Source: Paenibacillus sp. FSL R10-2734
GTDB lineage: Bacteria > Bacillota > Bacilli > Paenibacillales > Paenibacillaceae
Reading direction: 5' to 3'
Length of the DNA: 64,000 nt
Assembly: GCF_037963865.1 (NCBI RefSeq)
Contig: NZ_CP150170.1
Location: 5,580,001 to 5,644,000 of the forward strand
Below the pieces are notes generated by a model that was not told where the DNA came from, did no database searches, and saw only the letters and a program-made list of their open reading frames with translations. The position numbers were made by a program, and so were the translations under genes. Below, in pieces: positions 17,240 through 26,697 of the stretch (the first letter of the stretch is position 1; each line of letters begins with the position of its first letter).

Positions 17240-17764
17240 AATCCCTATCTCCTCTCGGTAAGCAATTGATAGTCAACTGATCATCTTAGGATGGCTCAAG
17301 TGTTAATGTTTATACGTTACTTGCCCAATTTCTCAAACCACTTTACGATAAATTCTTACCACAATGCAGATAAAATCAAACAACCTGATGTTTTTTTAAT
17401 CACAAAAAACTTTCATGAACCCTCGGCTCACATCCCACTATGAAAATGGTATTCCCTCTTATTCATCCGCACCTTTCGCTGGATGAAAGCCTGCATGAGT
17501 ACAGTTTTTTGAGCAGATATTCTCTTCATAAATCCTAAAACTGCAAATATACAGGTATATTCTCACTTATAGCTCGGAGACTTCATCTGATGTAAGAATA
17601 ACTACAGATTTGCAGGAATTATCGCTTTAGCCCTCCGCGTATCATTAAAAGATGTACTTTTGCAGGTTTATTCGTCGTCGGTAATCGTTACTGGTTAGTC
17701 AACCATCAGCATCTTTGAGCTACACCTTGTTGCTTGTACCCTTGATCGTTCCTTATGTTTACGT
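17240..17764. other. 525-bp gap with weak degenerate repeats
   Basis: No gene is supported here. Three related segments can be seen: CTGCAAATATACAGGTATAT from 17541, CTACAGATTTGCAGGAATTA from 17602, and TACTTTTGCAGGTTTATTC from 17655. The shared CAGG falls 61 and then 50 bases apart. They may be worn copies of an intergenic repeat of about 50-60 bp. The first 100 bases, upstream of the SDR gene, probably hold its promoter. Confidence 0.3.
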
Positions 17765-17819
17765 AAAAAAAGGACTGTCCGCTAAGCCTGTAATGGCAAT
17801 TCGGAACAGTCCTTTTTTG
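17765..17819. terminator. terminator of the SLH protein gene
   Basis: AAAAAAAGGACTGT and ACAGTCCTTTTTTG form a stem with inner CCG/CGG pairing. It lies 12 bases beyond the SLH gene stop and has a U tract on the minus-strand transcript. Confidence 0.85.
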
Positions 17820-17830
17820 TTTACCGAGAA

Positions 17831-20035
17831 TTAGCCTTGCTTCAGTAAAAGCAATTTTTCCTTAAGTTCTACAATTTTAATTATAAGATCTCCCGCAATC
17901 AGTTTCTTTTGATCGTCGGTAAGCTTGAAATATCGATCATATACCCAGTTTACAGCTGCCTCATCATTCAATACTAACAAATCTACAGCAGGAAGCTTGC
18001 CAATTTTAAAACCCACATTATCTGCTTTCTGTTGGTCAGTCAAGTTAGCTTTGCCCTGATAGTAACCCAACACCTTTAACTCTGAATCGTATAGAATCAC
18101 CATATATTCTTCTTCAAAATTCGGTTGAGTATAAAATGGCGATTCATCGTAGTCAAAACTTTCATACGAAATCTCAACAGCGCTATAACTTTCAGAAATC
18201 TCATTAAGATATGCTACCGTAGATGAAATATGCTCTACATTAAAACCCTTATTAGGGCCTACAATTTCATAGAATGCTGTATTTGGGGTTGTAGTAAAGT
18301 ACTTCACTTCAGGATGTTGCTGAACAAATACACTATCTAGCGAGATGCTATTATTAATGTAATGCGAAATGCTTGCGCCTGTAATGTTTACACCCTCACT
18401 ATATTTAGTTACTGTAGACATATCAAGAGTAGTATATTTCGCATTAAGATCTAATTTTATTGACTTATAGCCAATGGGTGCACTATCCTCATCAGTTAAA
18501 ATAATCGTCATGTAATCCTTTATATGATCTGGATATATTGGAAAGGATACAAACATATCAATAGGAAACCATCCTTGTGCTTTATCCAGATCTGGTGAAC
18601 CTTCGAGAGCGGTAGTGAAATAATATTCTGCATGTTCAGCTTGAGTACGTAATGCATGCGACACCTTACTTAAATTAACAGTAATAGTAGCAGCGTTCGT
18701 ATATTTATATACAGCTTCTTGTACTAAAGTTATCTCGTTTACTAATGGAACATTTACCACTGGCGATGGTGTTGGGGTGGTTGTTGGCGTTGGTATCGGT
18801 GTAGTTGTTGGTGTTTCCCCGCCACTACTACCGTTACCGCCTCCACCACCACTCGAACCGCCAACAGCCGCTCCTACAGTAGGTGCAACCGTAGGAGTAG
18901 GCATAGTGATGGAATCCTTCTGAGACCCCTCTACCAAGTCAGGCTTTTTCTCAAACGAAGATCCTTTGGCCCTGTCGTTCACCGTTACAGATAATAGCTG
19001 ACCCTGTCCAATTACCTTTGTGAGTGCATCCAGAATAACCTTACTCACTGTAGTACCTTCACCTAGATTAAGAATCGCTCCAGTCTGTACAAATATATTC
19101 TTGATTTGGGTTGTTCCTTCAGTTACGAGACGAACAACTCCGCTTTTTCTCTGAACGACTACTTGCTCTATGGTAGAATTCTTGAAGTGTATAGAATTAA
19201 CACCGCCACCCTTAACAATGACTTTTCCTTTTACAGTTACATTATCTAAAGATACTTCACCTTCACCAATGCCTTCATCCAAAAGCAAGTCCCCGTGTAT
19301 AACAGCGTTCTGAAGGTTAACCCCATAAGTACTCACTGTTAGACTATTATAACCCGTTAGTTGAGCAGGGTCTTTACTGCCAAAGACTCCAGATTGGGTA
19401 ATAAGAAATCCACCACCCATTGGTGCATTCAAGGATTCCAATATAGCTACCGCTTCGGCACGAGTTAACGCCTGCGTTGGAGCAAAATTTCCACTAGGGT
19501 AACCTTTCATAGTTCCACTATTAATCATTGCTGCTACCTTGCGCTCACTCCATGCCGATATCTGGTCTCGATCTTTGAATTGATCCAATACATCTAGGTT
19601 GTTTGGCTCTTCCAAAAACAACAGCTTACTGATAATTGCCGCAACCTCCTGGCGGGTAACGGGAGCATTCGGGCGAACCTTATCTCCGTAACCCTTTATG
19701 TAACCTTGCGTAACTGCCTTGGAGAATTCCTCATACACCCAACCGGTTGCAGGCAAATCAGTAAATTTCACCGGTTGACTCTTTGTAATCTCGAAGACAC
19801 GATTCACAAGGGCAACAAATTCAGCTCTAGTAATACTTTGGTTGGGCTTAACCGATCCATCTTCGAATCCCTTTAACAAACCCTTCTCTAACCAGCTCTC
19901 GATCTGCTGTTGCGCCCAGTGACCCTCATAATCTTTAATCGGGCTACTAGCTGCCGCGGATGCAAAACCCAACGAACTGAATAATAAACTAAGACCCAAG
20001 CTTACACTTAAAATTCTTCTTAACTTCCCGCCCAT
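17831..20035 (-). CDS. S-layer homology (SLH) domain surface protein
   Basis: The 734-residue product is predicted to be secreted and held on the wall by SLH repeats that bind pyruvylated secondary polymer. It has a signal peptide (residues 1-28, cut near SAAAS), three SLH units (about 33-85 with GHWAQQQIESWLEKGLLKGF, 95-150 and 158-205), a repetitive beta-rich region like a right-handed beta-helix (about 215-355), a Gly/Ser then Pro/Thr linker (about 385-425) and a C-terminal region I do not recognise. GGGGGAG lies before the ATG at 20035; a Met seven codons earlier lacks this spacing. It is single-gene with a strong terminator. Ligand and role are unknown. Confidence 0.9.
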   Translation of the reverse strand: MGGKLRRILSVSLGLSLLFSSLGFASAAASSPIKDYEGHWAQQQIESWLEKGLLKGFEDGSVKPNQSITRAEFVALVNRVFEITKSQPVKFTDLPATGWVYEEFSKAVTQGYIKGYGDKVRPNAPVTRQEVAAIISKLLFLEEPNNLDVLDQFKDRDQISAWSERKVAAMINSGTMKGYPSGNFAPTQALTRAEAVAILESLNAPMGGGFLITQSGVFGSKDPAQLTGYNSLTVSTYGVNLQNAVIHGDLLLDEGIGEGEVSLDNVTVKGKVIVKGGGVNSIHFKNSTIEQVVVQRKSGVVRLVTEGTTQIKNIFVQTGAILNLGEGTTVSKVILDALTKVIGQGQLLSVTVNDRAKGSSFEKKPDLVEGSQKDSITMPTPTVAPTVGAAVGGSSGGGGGNGSSGGETPTTTPIPTPTTTPTPSPVVNVPLVNEITLVQEAVYKYTNAATITVNLSKVSHALRTQAEHAEYYFTTALEGSPDLDKAQGWFPIDMFVSFPIYPDHIKDYMTIILTDEDSAPIGYKSIKLDLNAKYTTLDMSTVTKYSEGVNITGASISHYINNSISLDSVFVQQHPEVKYFTTTPNTAFYEIVGPNKGFNVEHISSTVAYLNEISESYSAVEISYESFDYDESPFYTQPNFEEEYMVILYDSELKVLGYYQGKANLTDQQKADNVGFKIGKLPAVDLLVLNDEAAVNWVYDRYFKLTDDQKKLIAGDLIIKIVELKEKLLLLKQG

Positions 20036-20230
20036 CCAAACTCCCCCGTAATCCATCAGTTAATTAAATAATTGTTATTTTAATCCAATCTCTAAACATA
20101 TTAATATTACTCTATCACTACGTGAATTGAAAACGTTTTTTTCATACAAGTGCCATGCGATTTCAAAAAAATATGTTTTTTTATTCAAAAATGTAAATAT
20201 AATAAAATGAATTAGAAAGGGGGGCCGCAA

Positions 20231-20656
20231 ATGAACGAGCATAACCAGCACATCGTTGTTTGTGTTAAAGGGATTATCCTTCATCAAGGTAAAATACTGC
20301 TCGTAAAACGTGCTGCCAATGATTCCATTGGTGCAGGGACTTGGGAATGTGCTGGGGGAAAAATCGAATTTGGAGAAAAGCTAGATACTGCACTGATGAG
20401 GGAAATTGAAGAGGAAACTAGCCTAATTATAACTATTGGGAAATTATTATATGCAACTTCCTTTTTAACAGATCCGAACCGACAAATTATTCTGCTTACA
20501 TATTTATGCACCGTCCAAGAGAACAAAGTTCACTTATCACTAGAACATTCTGATTATCACTGGTGTACCAAAGATGAACTTTATCGCCTTTTACCACATG
20601 GAGTCAGGGCTGATTTTGAGCAAAATGGTGTCTTCGCATTGAAGGAGCTGCTGTGA
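20231..20656 (+). CDS. Nudix hydrolase
   Basis: Nudix enzymes hydrolyse nucleoside diphosphates linked to other groups. The 141-residue product carries the Nudix box GX5EX7REUXEEXGU as GGKIEFGEKLDTALMREI followed by EEET, with all the metal-binding glutamates present and one variation at the last Gly. The fold starts at VVCVKGIILHQGKILLVKR. The layout is like MutT/YjhB-type enzymes; the substrate cannot be named. GGGG-rich ribosome site lies before the ATG, and it is convergent with the small membrane protein gene. Confidence 0.9.
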   Translation: MNEHNQHIVVCVKGIILHQGKILLVKRAANDSIGAGTWECAGGKIEFGEKLDTALMREIEEETSLIITIGKLLYATSFLTDPNRQIILLTYLCTVQENKVHLSLEHSDYHWCTKDELYRLLPHGVRADFEQNGVFALKELL

Positions 20657-20671
20657 TCTCTAACAAATGCA

Positions 20672-20705
20672 CAAAAAACCCGCTCTCCATTACGGAAGCG
20701 GGCTC
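20672..20705. terminator. bidirectional hairpin terminator
   Basis: AACCCGCT and AGCGGGCT pair around a 12-base loop; the A run on the left gives a U tract for the minus-strand membrane protein gene. It also follows the Nudix stop. Confidence 0.75.
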
Positions 20706-20718
20706 ATATTGATACGGA

Positions 20719-21147
20719 TTAAATAATGTCGTTAAATACCATGAAGAATACCATGATAAGCAATGACACTGACAGTAGCGCACTAAGTGTACGCAATTTT
20801 CCTGTTTCTGCCTTAACGTCACGGTTCTCACGAATTCCAGCAGCGGCAAGACGCAGAGGCTTGCTCATAATACCACCAAGTGCAAACATAGCTAGCAGCA
20901 GTACAACAATAATAATCATCCACGCTACAGAATATTCACCCTTGGTCATCATGTAACCACCTGTAAGTAGTTGAATTACCAATCCGTACTGTGCAAAGCG
21001 GTTAAATCCAGTAACTGCACTTAGCGTACCTTCTTTTGCCGCAGGCGACAATTTTTCAGCACGACCTAGAATGAAAGGCAGTACAAGGTAAAACCCAAGT
21101 GCCAGCGTCCCGATCATATGTAAGAAAAACAAAACGTTCCAATCCAT
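20719..21147 (-). CDS. small integral membrane protein, unknown function
   Basis: The 142-residue product has four hydrophobic segments (about residues 4-27, 50-66, 74-92 and 120-140) with a charged loop at about 96-118 (RLAAAGIRENRDVKAETGK). GGAGGAGATATG gives a clear ribosome site and start. I do not recognise a family with certainty; the helix pattern is like DUF2269-type or other four-helix proteins. It is a single gene between the Nudix gene and glf. Confidence 0.75.
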   Translation of the reverse strand: MDWNVLFFLHMIGTLALGFYLVLPFILGRAEKLSPAAKEGTLSAVTGFNRFAQYGLVIQLLTGGYMMTKGEYSVAWMIIIVVLLLAMFALGGIMSKPLRLAAAGIRENRDVKAETGKLRTLSALLSVSLLIMVFFMVFNDII

Positions 21148-21253
21148 ATCATATCTCCTCCAATTTAACTGTGATATTAGTTACATTTAATTATACCCAT
21201 AATAATAGAATAAGAAAAGCTATCATAGGTGTCCATTCTTTGAAGTTGTTAAA

Positions 21254-22363
21254 TCATTGTCCTAAAATCCCTTTAACTCTCTGTAATGCAACTTCTACAA
21301 CTTTATCCATATCATAATATTTGTATTCTGCTAATCGACCGCCAAAAATAACTTTGTTTTGAGCTTCTGTTAAAGCTTTATACTTTTCATACAGCTCATT
21401 GTTTTTATTATCATTGATCGGATAATATGGCTCATCGCCACGTTTCCATTCTTCACTATATTCACGACTAATAACGGTTTTAGGCTGCGTCCCAAAGTCA
21501 AAATGCTTGTGCTCAATAATACGGGTATAAGGCGTCTCACTATCGGTATAATTGACTACTGCATTCCCTTGATAATTAGGCGTATCCAATACTTCTGTTT
21601 CGAACCTTAAGCTCCTGTACTCCAAAACACCATACTTATAGTCAAAGAAAGCATCGATAGGGCCAGTGTAAACCACCTTTTCTGCCATGCTGTCCCATTT
21701 TTCTTTCTCGGCAAAATAGTCTGTACTCAGTACCACTTCTATCCCTTCAATCATACGCTCAACCATAGATGTATACCCACCTATAGGTATCCCTTGATAA
21801 GGGTCGTTGAAATAATTATTATCGTAAGTAAATCTTACTGGCAATCTTCGTATTATAAACGCGGGGATTTCTGTGCAAGGGCGACCCCATTGCTTCTCCG
21901 TATAGCCACGAATTAGTTTCTCGTAAATATCCAGACCAACTAGGTTAATAGCCTGTCCCTCTAAATTTTGAGGGCTTTCCACATAATTATCCTTACGTTG
22001 CTGCTCAATTTTCTCTTTGGCCTCATCTGGTGTTACAGCACCCCACATTTTATTAAATGTGTTCATATTAAACGGTAAATTATAAATTTCACCAAGATAA
22101 TTCGCTATAGGACTATTAATATATCTGTTAAATTCAGCGAACTGGTTTACATATTTCCATACAGCCTTATTGCTGGTATGAAAAATATGAGCGCCGTATT
22201 TATGCACCTGAATATCCTCTACTTTTTCCGTATAAATATTTCCTGCAATATGGTCGCGTTTATCGATAATTAAGCATGTTTTCCCAGCTTTTTTCACTTC
22301 ATGAGCAAATACTGCACCATATAAGCCCGCACCCACAATTAGAAAGTCATATTTAGTATTCAT
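21254..22363 (-). CDS. glf: UDP-galactopyranose mutase
   Basis: Glf converts UDP-galactopyranose to UDP-galactofuranose using reduced FAD. The 369-residue product has the FAD dinucleotide motif LIVGAGLYGAVFAHE (residues 8-22), DKRDHIAGN, IYNLPFNM and the GYTEKQWG motif with substrate-site residues, and RIIEHKHF plus VIFGGRLAEYKYYDMD near the C terminus. The frame runs open upstream to 22504 but that part holds a terminator hairpin, so MNTKYDFLIVG is the start. It follows a GT2 gene and a GtrA-like gene, which supports a role in a galactofuranose-containing surface glycan. Confidence 0.95.
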   Translation of the reverse strand: MNTKYDFLIVGAGLYGAVFAHEVKKAGKTCLIIDKRDHIAGNIYTEKVEDIQVHKYGAHIFHTSNKAVWKYVNQFAEFNRYINSPIANYLGEIYNLPFNMNTFNKMWGAVTPDEAKEKIEQQRKDNYVESPQNLEGQAINLVGLDIYEKLIRGYTEKQWGRPCTEIPAFIIRRLPVRFTYDNNYFNDPYQGIPIGGYTSMVERMIEGIEVVLSTDYFAEKEKWDSMAEKVVYTGPIDAFFDYKYGVLEYRSLRFETEVLDTPNYQGNAVVNYTDSETPYTRIIEHKHFDFGTQPKTVISREYSEEWKRGDEPYYPINDNKNNELYEKYKALTEAQNKVIFGGRLAEYKYYDMDKVVEVALQRVKGILGQ

Positions 22364-22402
22364 AAATGTCACTGTCCAATCATCATTATTATGAAAATAA
22401 AG

Positions 22403-22466
22403 AAAAACGAGTGCTTGAGATAAAACTACGGCGAGATAGATCGCAGTCTCTTCCACACTCGTTTTT
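22403..22466 (-). terminator. terminator between the GT2 gene and glf
   Basis: AAAACGAGTG with GAGA pairs with TCTC and CACTCGTTTTT. The minus-strand transcript gets a U tract. It lies between the GT2 stop and the glf start, so either glf has its own promoter or this site allows partial read-through. Confidence 0.7.
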
Positions 22467-22490
22467 ACGATTTTATAATTCTTGCAATGC

Positions 22491-23507
22491 CTAGTTAAAG
22501 CCAACTAATCTTTGTGTTATTTTGTAGGCGCCTACTGAAATACTGCGTCCAGGACGACCAGGCAAATTCATTAATCCACCCATCATCCCATATCTAAGAC
22601 GACGATACAACTCAACATCTTTATCTTTAATATACATCCATAACTCTTTCTTCTTGCTTAGATTCTCCGCCGTTCCTGATCGTATTGCCAAAATGGCCGA
22701 TATAACGGTCACGATTTCAAGCTGATGGAGCATATACTGATGGAGCTTTGGATTTTTAATATTTTTAATTTGCACCTGTTCAAGCATAAGCTTGTTTACT
22801 TTAATCTGTTGATCAATTCTTTTGATCATGACACACTCTTGGATGGATTGATCTTCCCTGCCTATAAAATATCTGTAAAAATCCACATTGATATAGTACA
22901 TGTTCTTAACATGTTCAAGCGGCACATATACAAATAAATTATCTACATAAAAAGTGTGCTTGGGAAGCTTCAGTCCACAATCTCTTAGCAGCTGTGTTCT
23001 GTAAATAACAGAGTGCATCAAAATATACTGCCCTTTACGAAACCGTTTAATGTCATCCCAGGAGAAAATGACCCCTTCTGGTAGCACATTTTCATATTTC
23101 ATAACTTTCTTGTACTTTGCATTCTCTTTTTCATATACAAAATTGCTAAGAATCATATCTACTGATTTCTCTTCTACCATAAAATCGTTCAATGTACTTA
23201 ATATCTTGAGATAGGCTCTCGTATCTACCCAGTCATCACTGTCTACTACCTTTAAATATAATCCAGAGGCATTTCGGATACCTGCATTTACAGCTTCGCC
23301 ATGTCCGCCATTTTCCTGATGAATTACCTTAACGATAGTAGGATATTTTTGTGCATATTCATCTGCAATTGCTGCAGTTCGATCAACGGAACCATCATTT
23401 ACTATCAGTAATTCTACATTCTCCCCTCCAGGTAACAGGGATTCGATGCAATATCTCATATATTCTTGTGAATTATAGCAAGGAATTACTACTGATAATA
23501 ATTTCAT
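22491..23507 (-). CDS. family 2 glycosyltransferase
   Basis: GT2 enzymes transfer sugars from nucleotide donors with inversion. The 338-residue product starts MKLLSVVIPCYNSQEYMRYC, then has VELLIVNDGSVDRTAAIA with the donor-binding Asp, and LKVVDSDDWVD, the metal-binding D-x-D. The C-terminal third has no clear membrane helices but is basic. It follows the GtrA-like gene by 24 bases and precedes glf, so UDP-galactofuranose is a possible donor; this is inferred from position only. Confidence 0.88.
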   Translation of the reverse strand: MKLLSVVIPCYNSQEYMRYCIESLLPGGENVELLIVNDGSVDRTAAIADEYAQKYPTIVKVIHQENGGHGEAVNAGIRNASGLYLKVVDSDDWVDTRAYLKILSTLNDFMVEEKSVDMILSNFVYEKENAKYKKVMKYENVLPEGVIFSWDDIKRFRKGQYILMHSVIYRTQLLRDCGLKLPKHTFYVDNLFVYVPLEHVKNMYYINVDFYRYFIGREDQSIQECVMIKRIDQQIKVNKLMLEQVQIKNIKNPKLHQYMLHQLEIVTVISAILAIRSGTAENLSKKKELWMYIKDKDVELYRRLRYGMMGGLMNLPGRPGRSISVGAYKITQRLVGFN

Positions 23508-23530
23508 ACTAACACTACCTTTACCATTTC

Positions 23531-24157
23531 CTATTTTTCAGGTTCTTGTTTAAAAATCACTTTAAATATAGGGTAGAATACCCAGAAAGAAATCAAAGCA
23601 TTGATCATCATTGTAATAAGATCCGCTGCTGTTTCACCGAACGAGCCCATTTCCCATGTGTTCATCAATAGGTTATAGACAGGAGCTTTATAGAAGCCTT
23701 GAGCTGCTGCTGCACCTATCGTGATTACAACGTACGCAAGCACATACCAAAAGGCCGCTGACCAAATGTTGCTATTGGATTTGAAGGTTATGTTTCTTTG
23801 TAGGAAAAAATTAATGATCTGTGCAAGGCCTATCGTAATTTGGACGGCTAGGAAATAAGCAAGTCCACCTCCACCTCCAGAAGCAAGTGAGCCCGATCCA
23901 TAATCGAATAGATAATAATCACTTCCATCAAAGTTAGTCCCAAATTGAAGCCATTGGAAGCTTGTATTTACCAATGATGTTTGAGCGAAGATCCCTTTAA
24001 ATACAGGCATTAAAACAAGCTGTAATATAGTCATTCCAGTACTTAGCAAAAAGAAGACGAAGAACTGAGCAATGTTGGGGTGCTTTTCCTTGTAGTTATT
24101 CCAATAACCCATCGCTCCTGCACCTGTTTTTTTAGTTTCGATATTTATATCGTTCAT
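23531..24157 (-). CDS. GtrA-like membrane protein
   Basis: GtrA-like proteins have four membrane helices and are thought to flip or help transfer lipid-linked sugars. The 208-residue product has hydrophobic segments near 30-52, 98-120, 133-155 and 178-200, with the family signature FFLQRNITFKS after the second. A glycine-rich insertion lies at about residues 80-97 (YGSGSLASGGGGG). It is 7 bases downstream of the first GH3 gene and just upstream of the GT2 gene, so the three are probably one transcript. Confidence 0.8.
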   Translation of the reverse strand: MNDINIETKKTGAGAMGYWNNYKEKHPNIAQFFVFFLLSTGMTILQLVLMPVFKGIFAQTSLVNTSFQWLQFGTNFDGSDYYLFDYGSGSLASGGGGGLAYFLAVQITIGLAQIINFFLQRNITFKSNSNIWSAAFWYVLAYVVITIGAAAAQGFYKAPVYNLLMNTWEMGSFGETAADLITMMINALISFWVFYPIFKVIFKQEPEK

Positions 24158-24163
24158 TATATT

Positions 24164-26608
24164 CTACGACTCCTTTATCGCTTTTGCTAGGGGATTTTTC
24201 TCCTTAGCGACTCTCGTCATCTTACGTCTTTCGCGCAATACTTGATTTAAACCTTTAAAGAATTGACCATTTACAATGGTCAAAATTCCATCCAACATCG
24301 GCATATTCACAACTCCGCCTGTCATTCTCGCAACACCTCTGAATGGCATATGATAGACAGACATCATAATTATGTTGGCAGTGCTCCTCTTACCGATCTT
24401 TCTTAAGAACCAATGTGCAAAAATCATTACGGAATATGCAAATCTCGCAATCCCTCCCTTTGCATATTGGCACTGGGCAATCGTATCGTTGTAACCAAGG
24501 GGTTGTGATCGATCCCATTTGGACACAGGCAGTTTGTAACCAATCAAGTGCTCAAATTCTTTTGCACCTACTTGATTGGCTCTACCCGAATAGTAGGTTG
24601 AAAGCTGATCCTTATCATATGGGATTGGTGCTCCTGTACCTTGGACAAAAAGAGTATCTGTCAATCTGATATCCGCACTTGAAGCACCAATACTGATTTC
24701 ATACTCTGCTTCTTCAACTTCCCACTTATTCGTCTTCACATTAAAATAGCGGAATGTCTTATCATCAAAATATAGAGTTACCTTTTTGGTTTCGCCCGCA
24801 TTTAAAAAGATTTTAGTAAATCCTTTTAATTCCTTTTTAGCTCTGAATATAGCCTCGGATTTGCAGCCTACGTACAGCTGTGCTATCTCCATGCCAGCAA
24901 CACCACCGGTATTTCTCAACTCAAAGGTTACGCTATCCTTATCTACTTGAATATTGGAGTACTTAAATGTTGTATAGCTGAGTCCGTATCCAAACGGGAA
25001 ACGAACTTCTTTATTTGCAGAATCATAATAACGGTAGCCAATATAAATACTTTCCCTGTATTCTATGCTAACTTCCTTACCCGGAAAATGATAATAGGAA
25101 GGTGTGTCCTCATATTGAATTGGATAGGATTCTGCTAGTTTTCCTGAAGGATTCACTTCACCTGATAAAACACTAAGTATAGCTCTTGCGCCAGCTTGTC
25201 CGGCTAAATATCCATGTACTAATCCTTTTACTTTATCAATCCATGGCATTTCTACTGCGGAGCCGCATGAGAGAATAGCCACAATATTGGGATTCACTTT
25301 ATACAAAGCATTTAGAACGTCTATCTGATTCTCTGGAATCTCCATGTCTTCTCTATCCAGGCCTTCAGCTTCAGTAGCTTCATCTAGACCCATATAGAAA
25401 AGAACAACATCTGCCTCTTTGGCAAGAGTACATGCCTTATTTAGTTTTTTAATATTCTTTTTTCCGTAACGTTCAAAGCCTGGCTCATATCCTATGTTAA
25501 CAATACCCGATTGACCAAAACAATCTAATATATTATCAAGGATTGTTGGATTTACAATAGATGATCCAGCGCCCTGATATCGTGCTTCTTTAGCGAAATC
25601 ACCGATTACAGCAACCGTTTTACCTTTTTGAAGTGGTAATATCTTTCCTTCGTTTTTCAGCAGTACGATGGACTCTTCCGCAGCCCGCTGTGCGACCTTG
25701 TGATGCTTTTTGAAATCAATCTCTTGCGATTTATTCAAAGCTGCTTCTGTTGTAAAATTAAGATCCAGCAGCCTATCTACACACTCATCTAATACTTCTT
25801 CTTTAATTATTCCATTTCGAATGGCTTGGATGATTTCCTCATTAGTCTCACCAGCCGTGGTTGGCATTTCCAATTCATTACCCGCGAGTAATCCGGCTAC
25901 ACGATCATTACTACCACCCCAGTCAGTGACAACGACTCCATCGAAACCCCATTCATCACGCAGGATCTCTTTCATCAAATGGATGCTTTCATTCGTGTAG
26001 CTTCCGTTTAACTGATTGTAGGAAGACATAACCGTCTTCGTCTTACCTTCCTTCACTGCAATTTCAAATGCAGTCAGATACAACTCCCTAAGCGTTCTTT
26101 CATCGACGATGGTATCAATAGACATCCGTCTTTCTTCCTGGTTGTTCACGGCAAAATGCTTCACGCAGGCAGAAATTCCATGCGATTGAATGCCCCGGAT
26201 ATAACTAGCACCCATTTTACCGGCAAGATATGGATCTTCGCTGAAATATTCGAAGTTTCTTCCGCATAAAGGATTCCTCTTCATGTTAATACCAGGTCCC
26301 AAAAGAACATCGACTTGTTGTGCAACCGCCTCTTTCCCAAGATAATCTCCAATAGTCTCACCCAGTTCTACATTCCAGCTATTGGCTACGGTCGCAGCGG
26401 GTGGAAAACAAGTTGCAGGAATACTGGCATTCAGACCCAGATGGTCTGCTGCCGCCGCCTGCTTTCGTATCCCATGAGGTCCATCAGCAAGAAACATGCT
26501 ACGAATTCCAAGACGATCAATGTTCTGGGTAGTCCAGAAATCTTTACCTGACATTAATGACGCTTTCTCTTCTAACGTCATTTTCTCTATTAAGTCTTTA
26601 TATTTCAT
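24164..26608 (-). CDS. family GH3 glycoside hydrolase (beta-glucosidase-like), paralogue A
   Basis: GH3 enzymes release sugars from the non-reducing end of beta-glycosides. The 814-residue product has the N-terminal barrel (about 1-280) with GLGIR-MFLADGPHG, KRNPLCGRNFEYFSEDP, KHFAVNNQE and the nucleophile Asp229 in VVVTDWGG. A middle domain (about 310-530) contains VAVIGDFA and EAEGLDRE, and a fibronectin-III-like domain (about 540-650) follows. The tail after residue 690 is basic and hydrophobic (MPFRGVARMTGGVVNMPMLD) and may hold the protein at the membrane; no signal peptide is seen. It is closely similar over its whole length to the protein at 30759-33209. Confidence 0.93.
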   Translation of the reverse strand: MKYKDLIEKMTLEEKASLMSGKDFWTTQNIDRLGIRSMFLADGPHGIRKQAAAADHLGLNASIPATCFPPAATVANSWNVELGETIGDYLGKEAVAQQVDVLLGPGINMKRNPLCGRNFEYFSEDPYLAGKMGASYIRGIQSHGISACVKHFAVNNQEERRMSIDTIVDERTLRELYLTAFEIAVKEGKTKTVMSSYNQLNGSYTNESIHLMKEILRDEWGFDGVVVTDWGGSNDRVAGLLAGNELEMPTTAGETNEEIIQAIRNGIIKEEVLDECVDRLLDLNFTTEAALNKSQEIDFKKHHKVAQRAAEESIVLLKNEGKILPLQKGKTVAVIGDFAKEARYQGAGSSIVNPTILDNILDCFGQSGIVNIGYEPGFERYGKKNIKKLNKACTLAKEADVVLFYMGLDEATEAEGLDREDMEIPENQIDVLNALYKVNPNIVAILSCGSAVEMPWIDKVKGLVHGYLAGQAGARAILSVLSGEVNPSGKLAESYPIQYEDTPSYYHFPGKEVSIEYRESIYIGYRYYDSANKEVRFPFGYGLSYTTFKYSNIQVDKDSVTFELRNTGGVAGMEIAQLYVGCKSEAIFRAKKELKGFTKIFLNAGETKKVTLYFDDKTFRYFNVKTNKWEVEEAEYEISIGASSADIRLTDTLFVQGTGAPIPYDKDQLSTYYSGRANQVGAKEFEHLIGYKLPVSKWDRSQPLGYNDTIAQCQYAKGGIARFAYSVMIFAHWFLRKIGKRSTANIIMMSVYHMPFRGVARMTGGVVNMPMLDGILTIVNGQFFKGLNQVLRERRKMTRVAKEKNPLAKAIKES

Positions 26609-26697
26609 TTTTAATACCTCTTTTGCATTTCAGCGGTACCCCCAAATAGGAGTACCGCCATAAGATTTTTTCCTGCTGATTCAAGCCTAGGGTGAAC

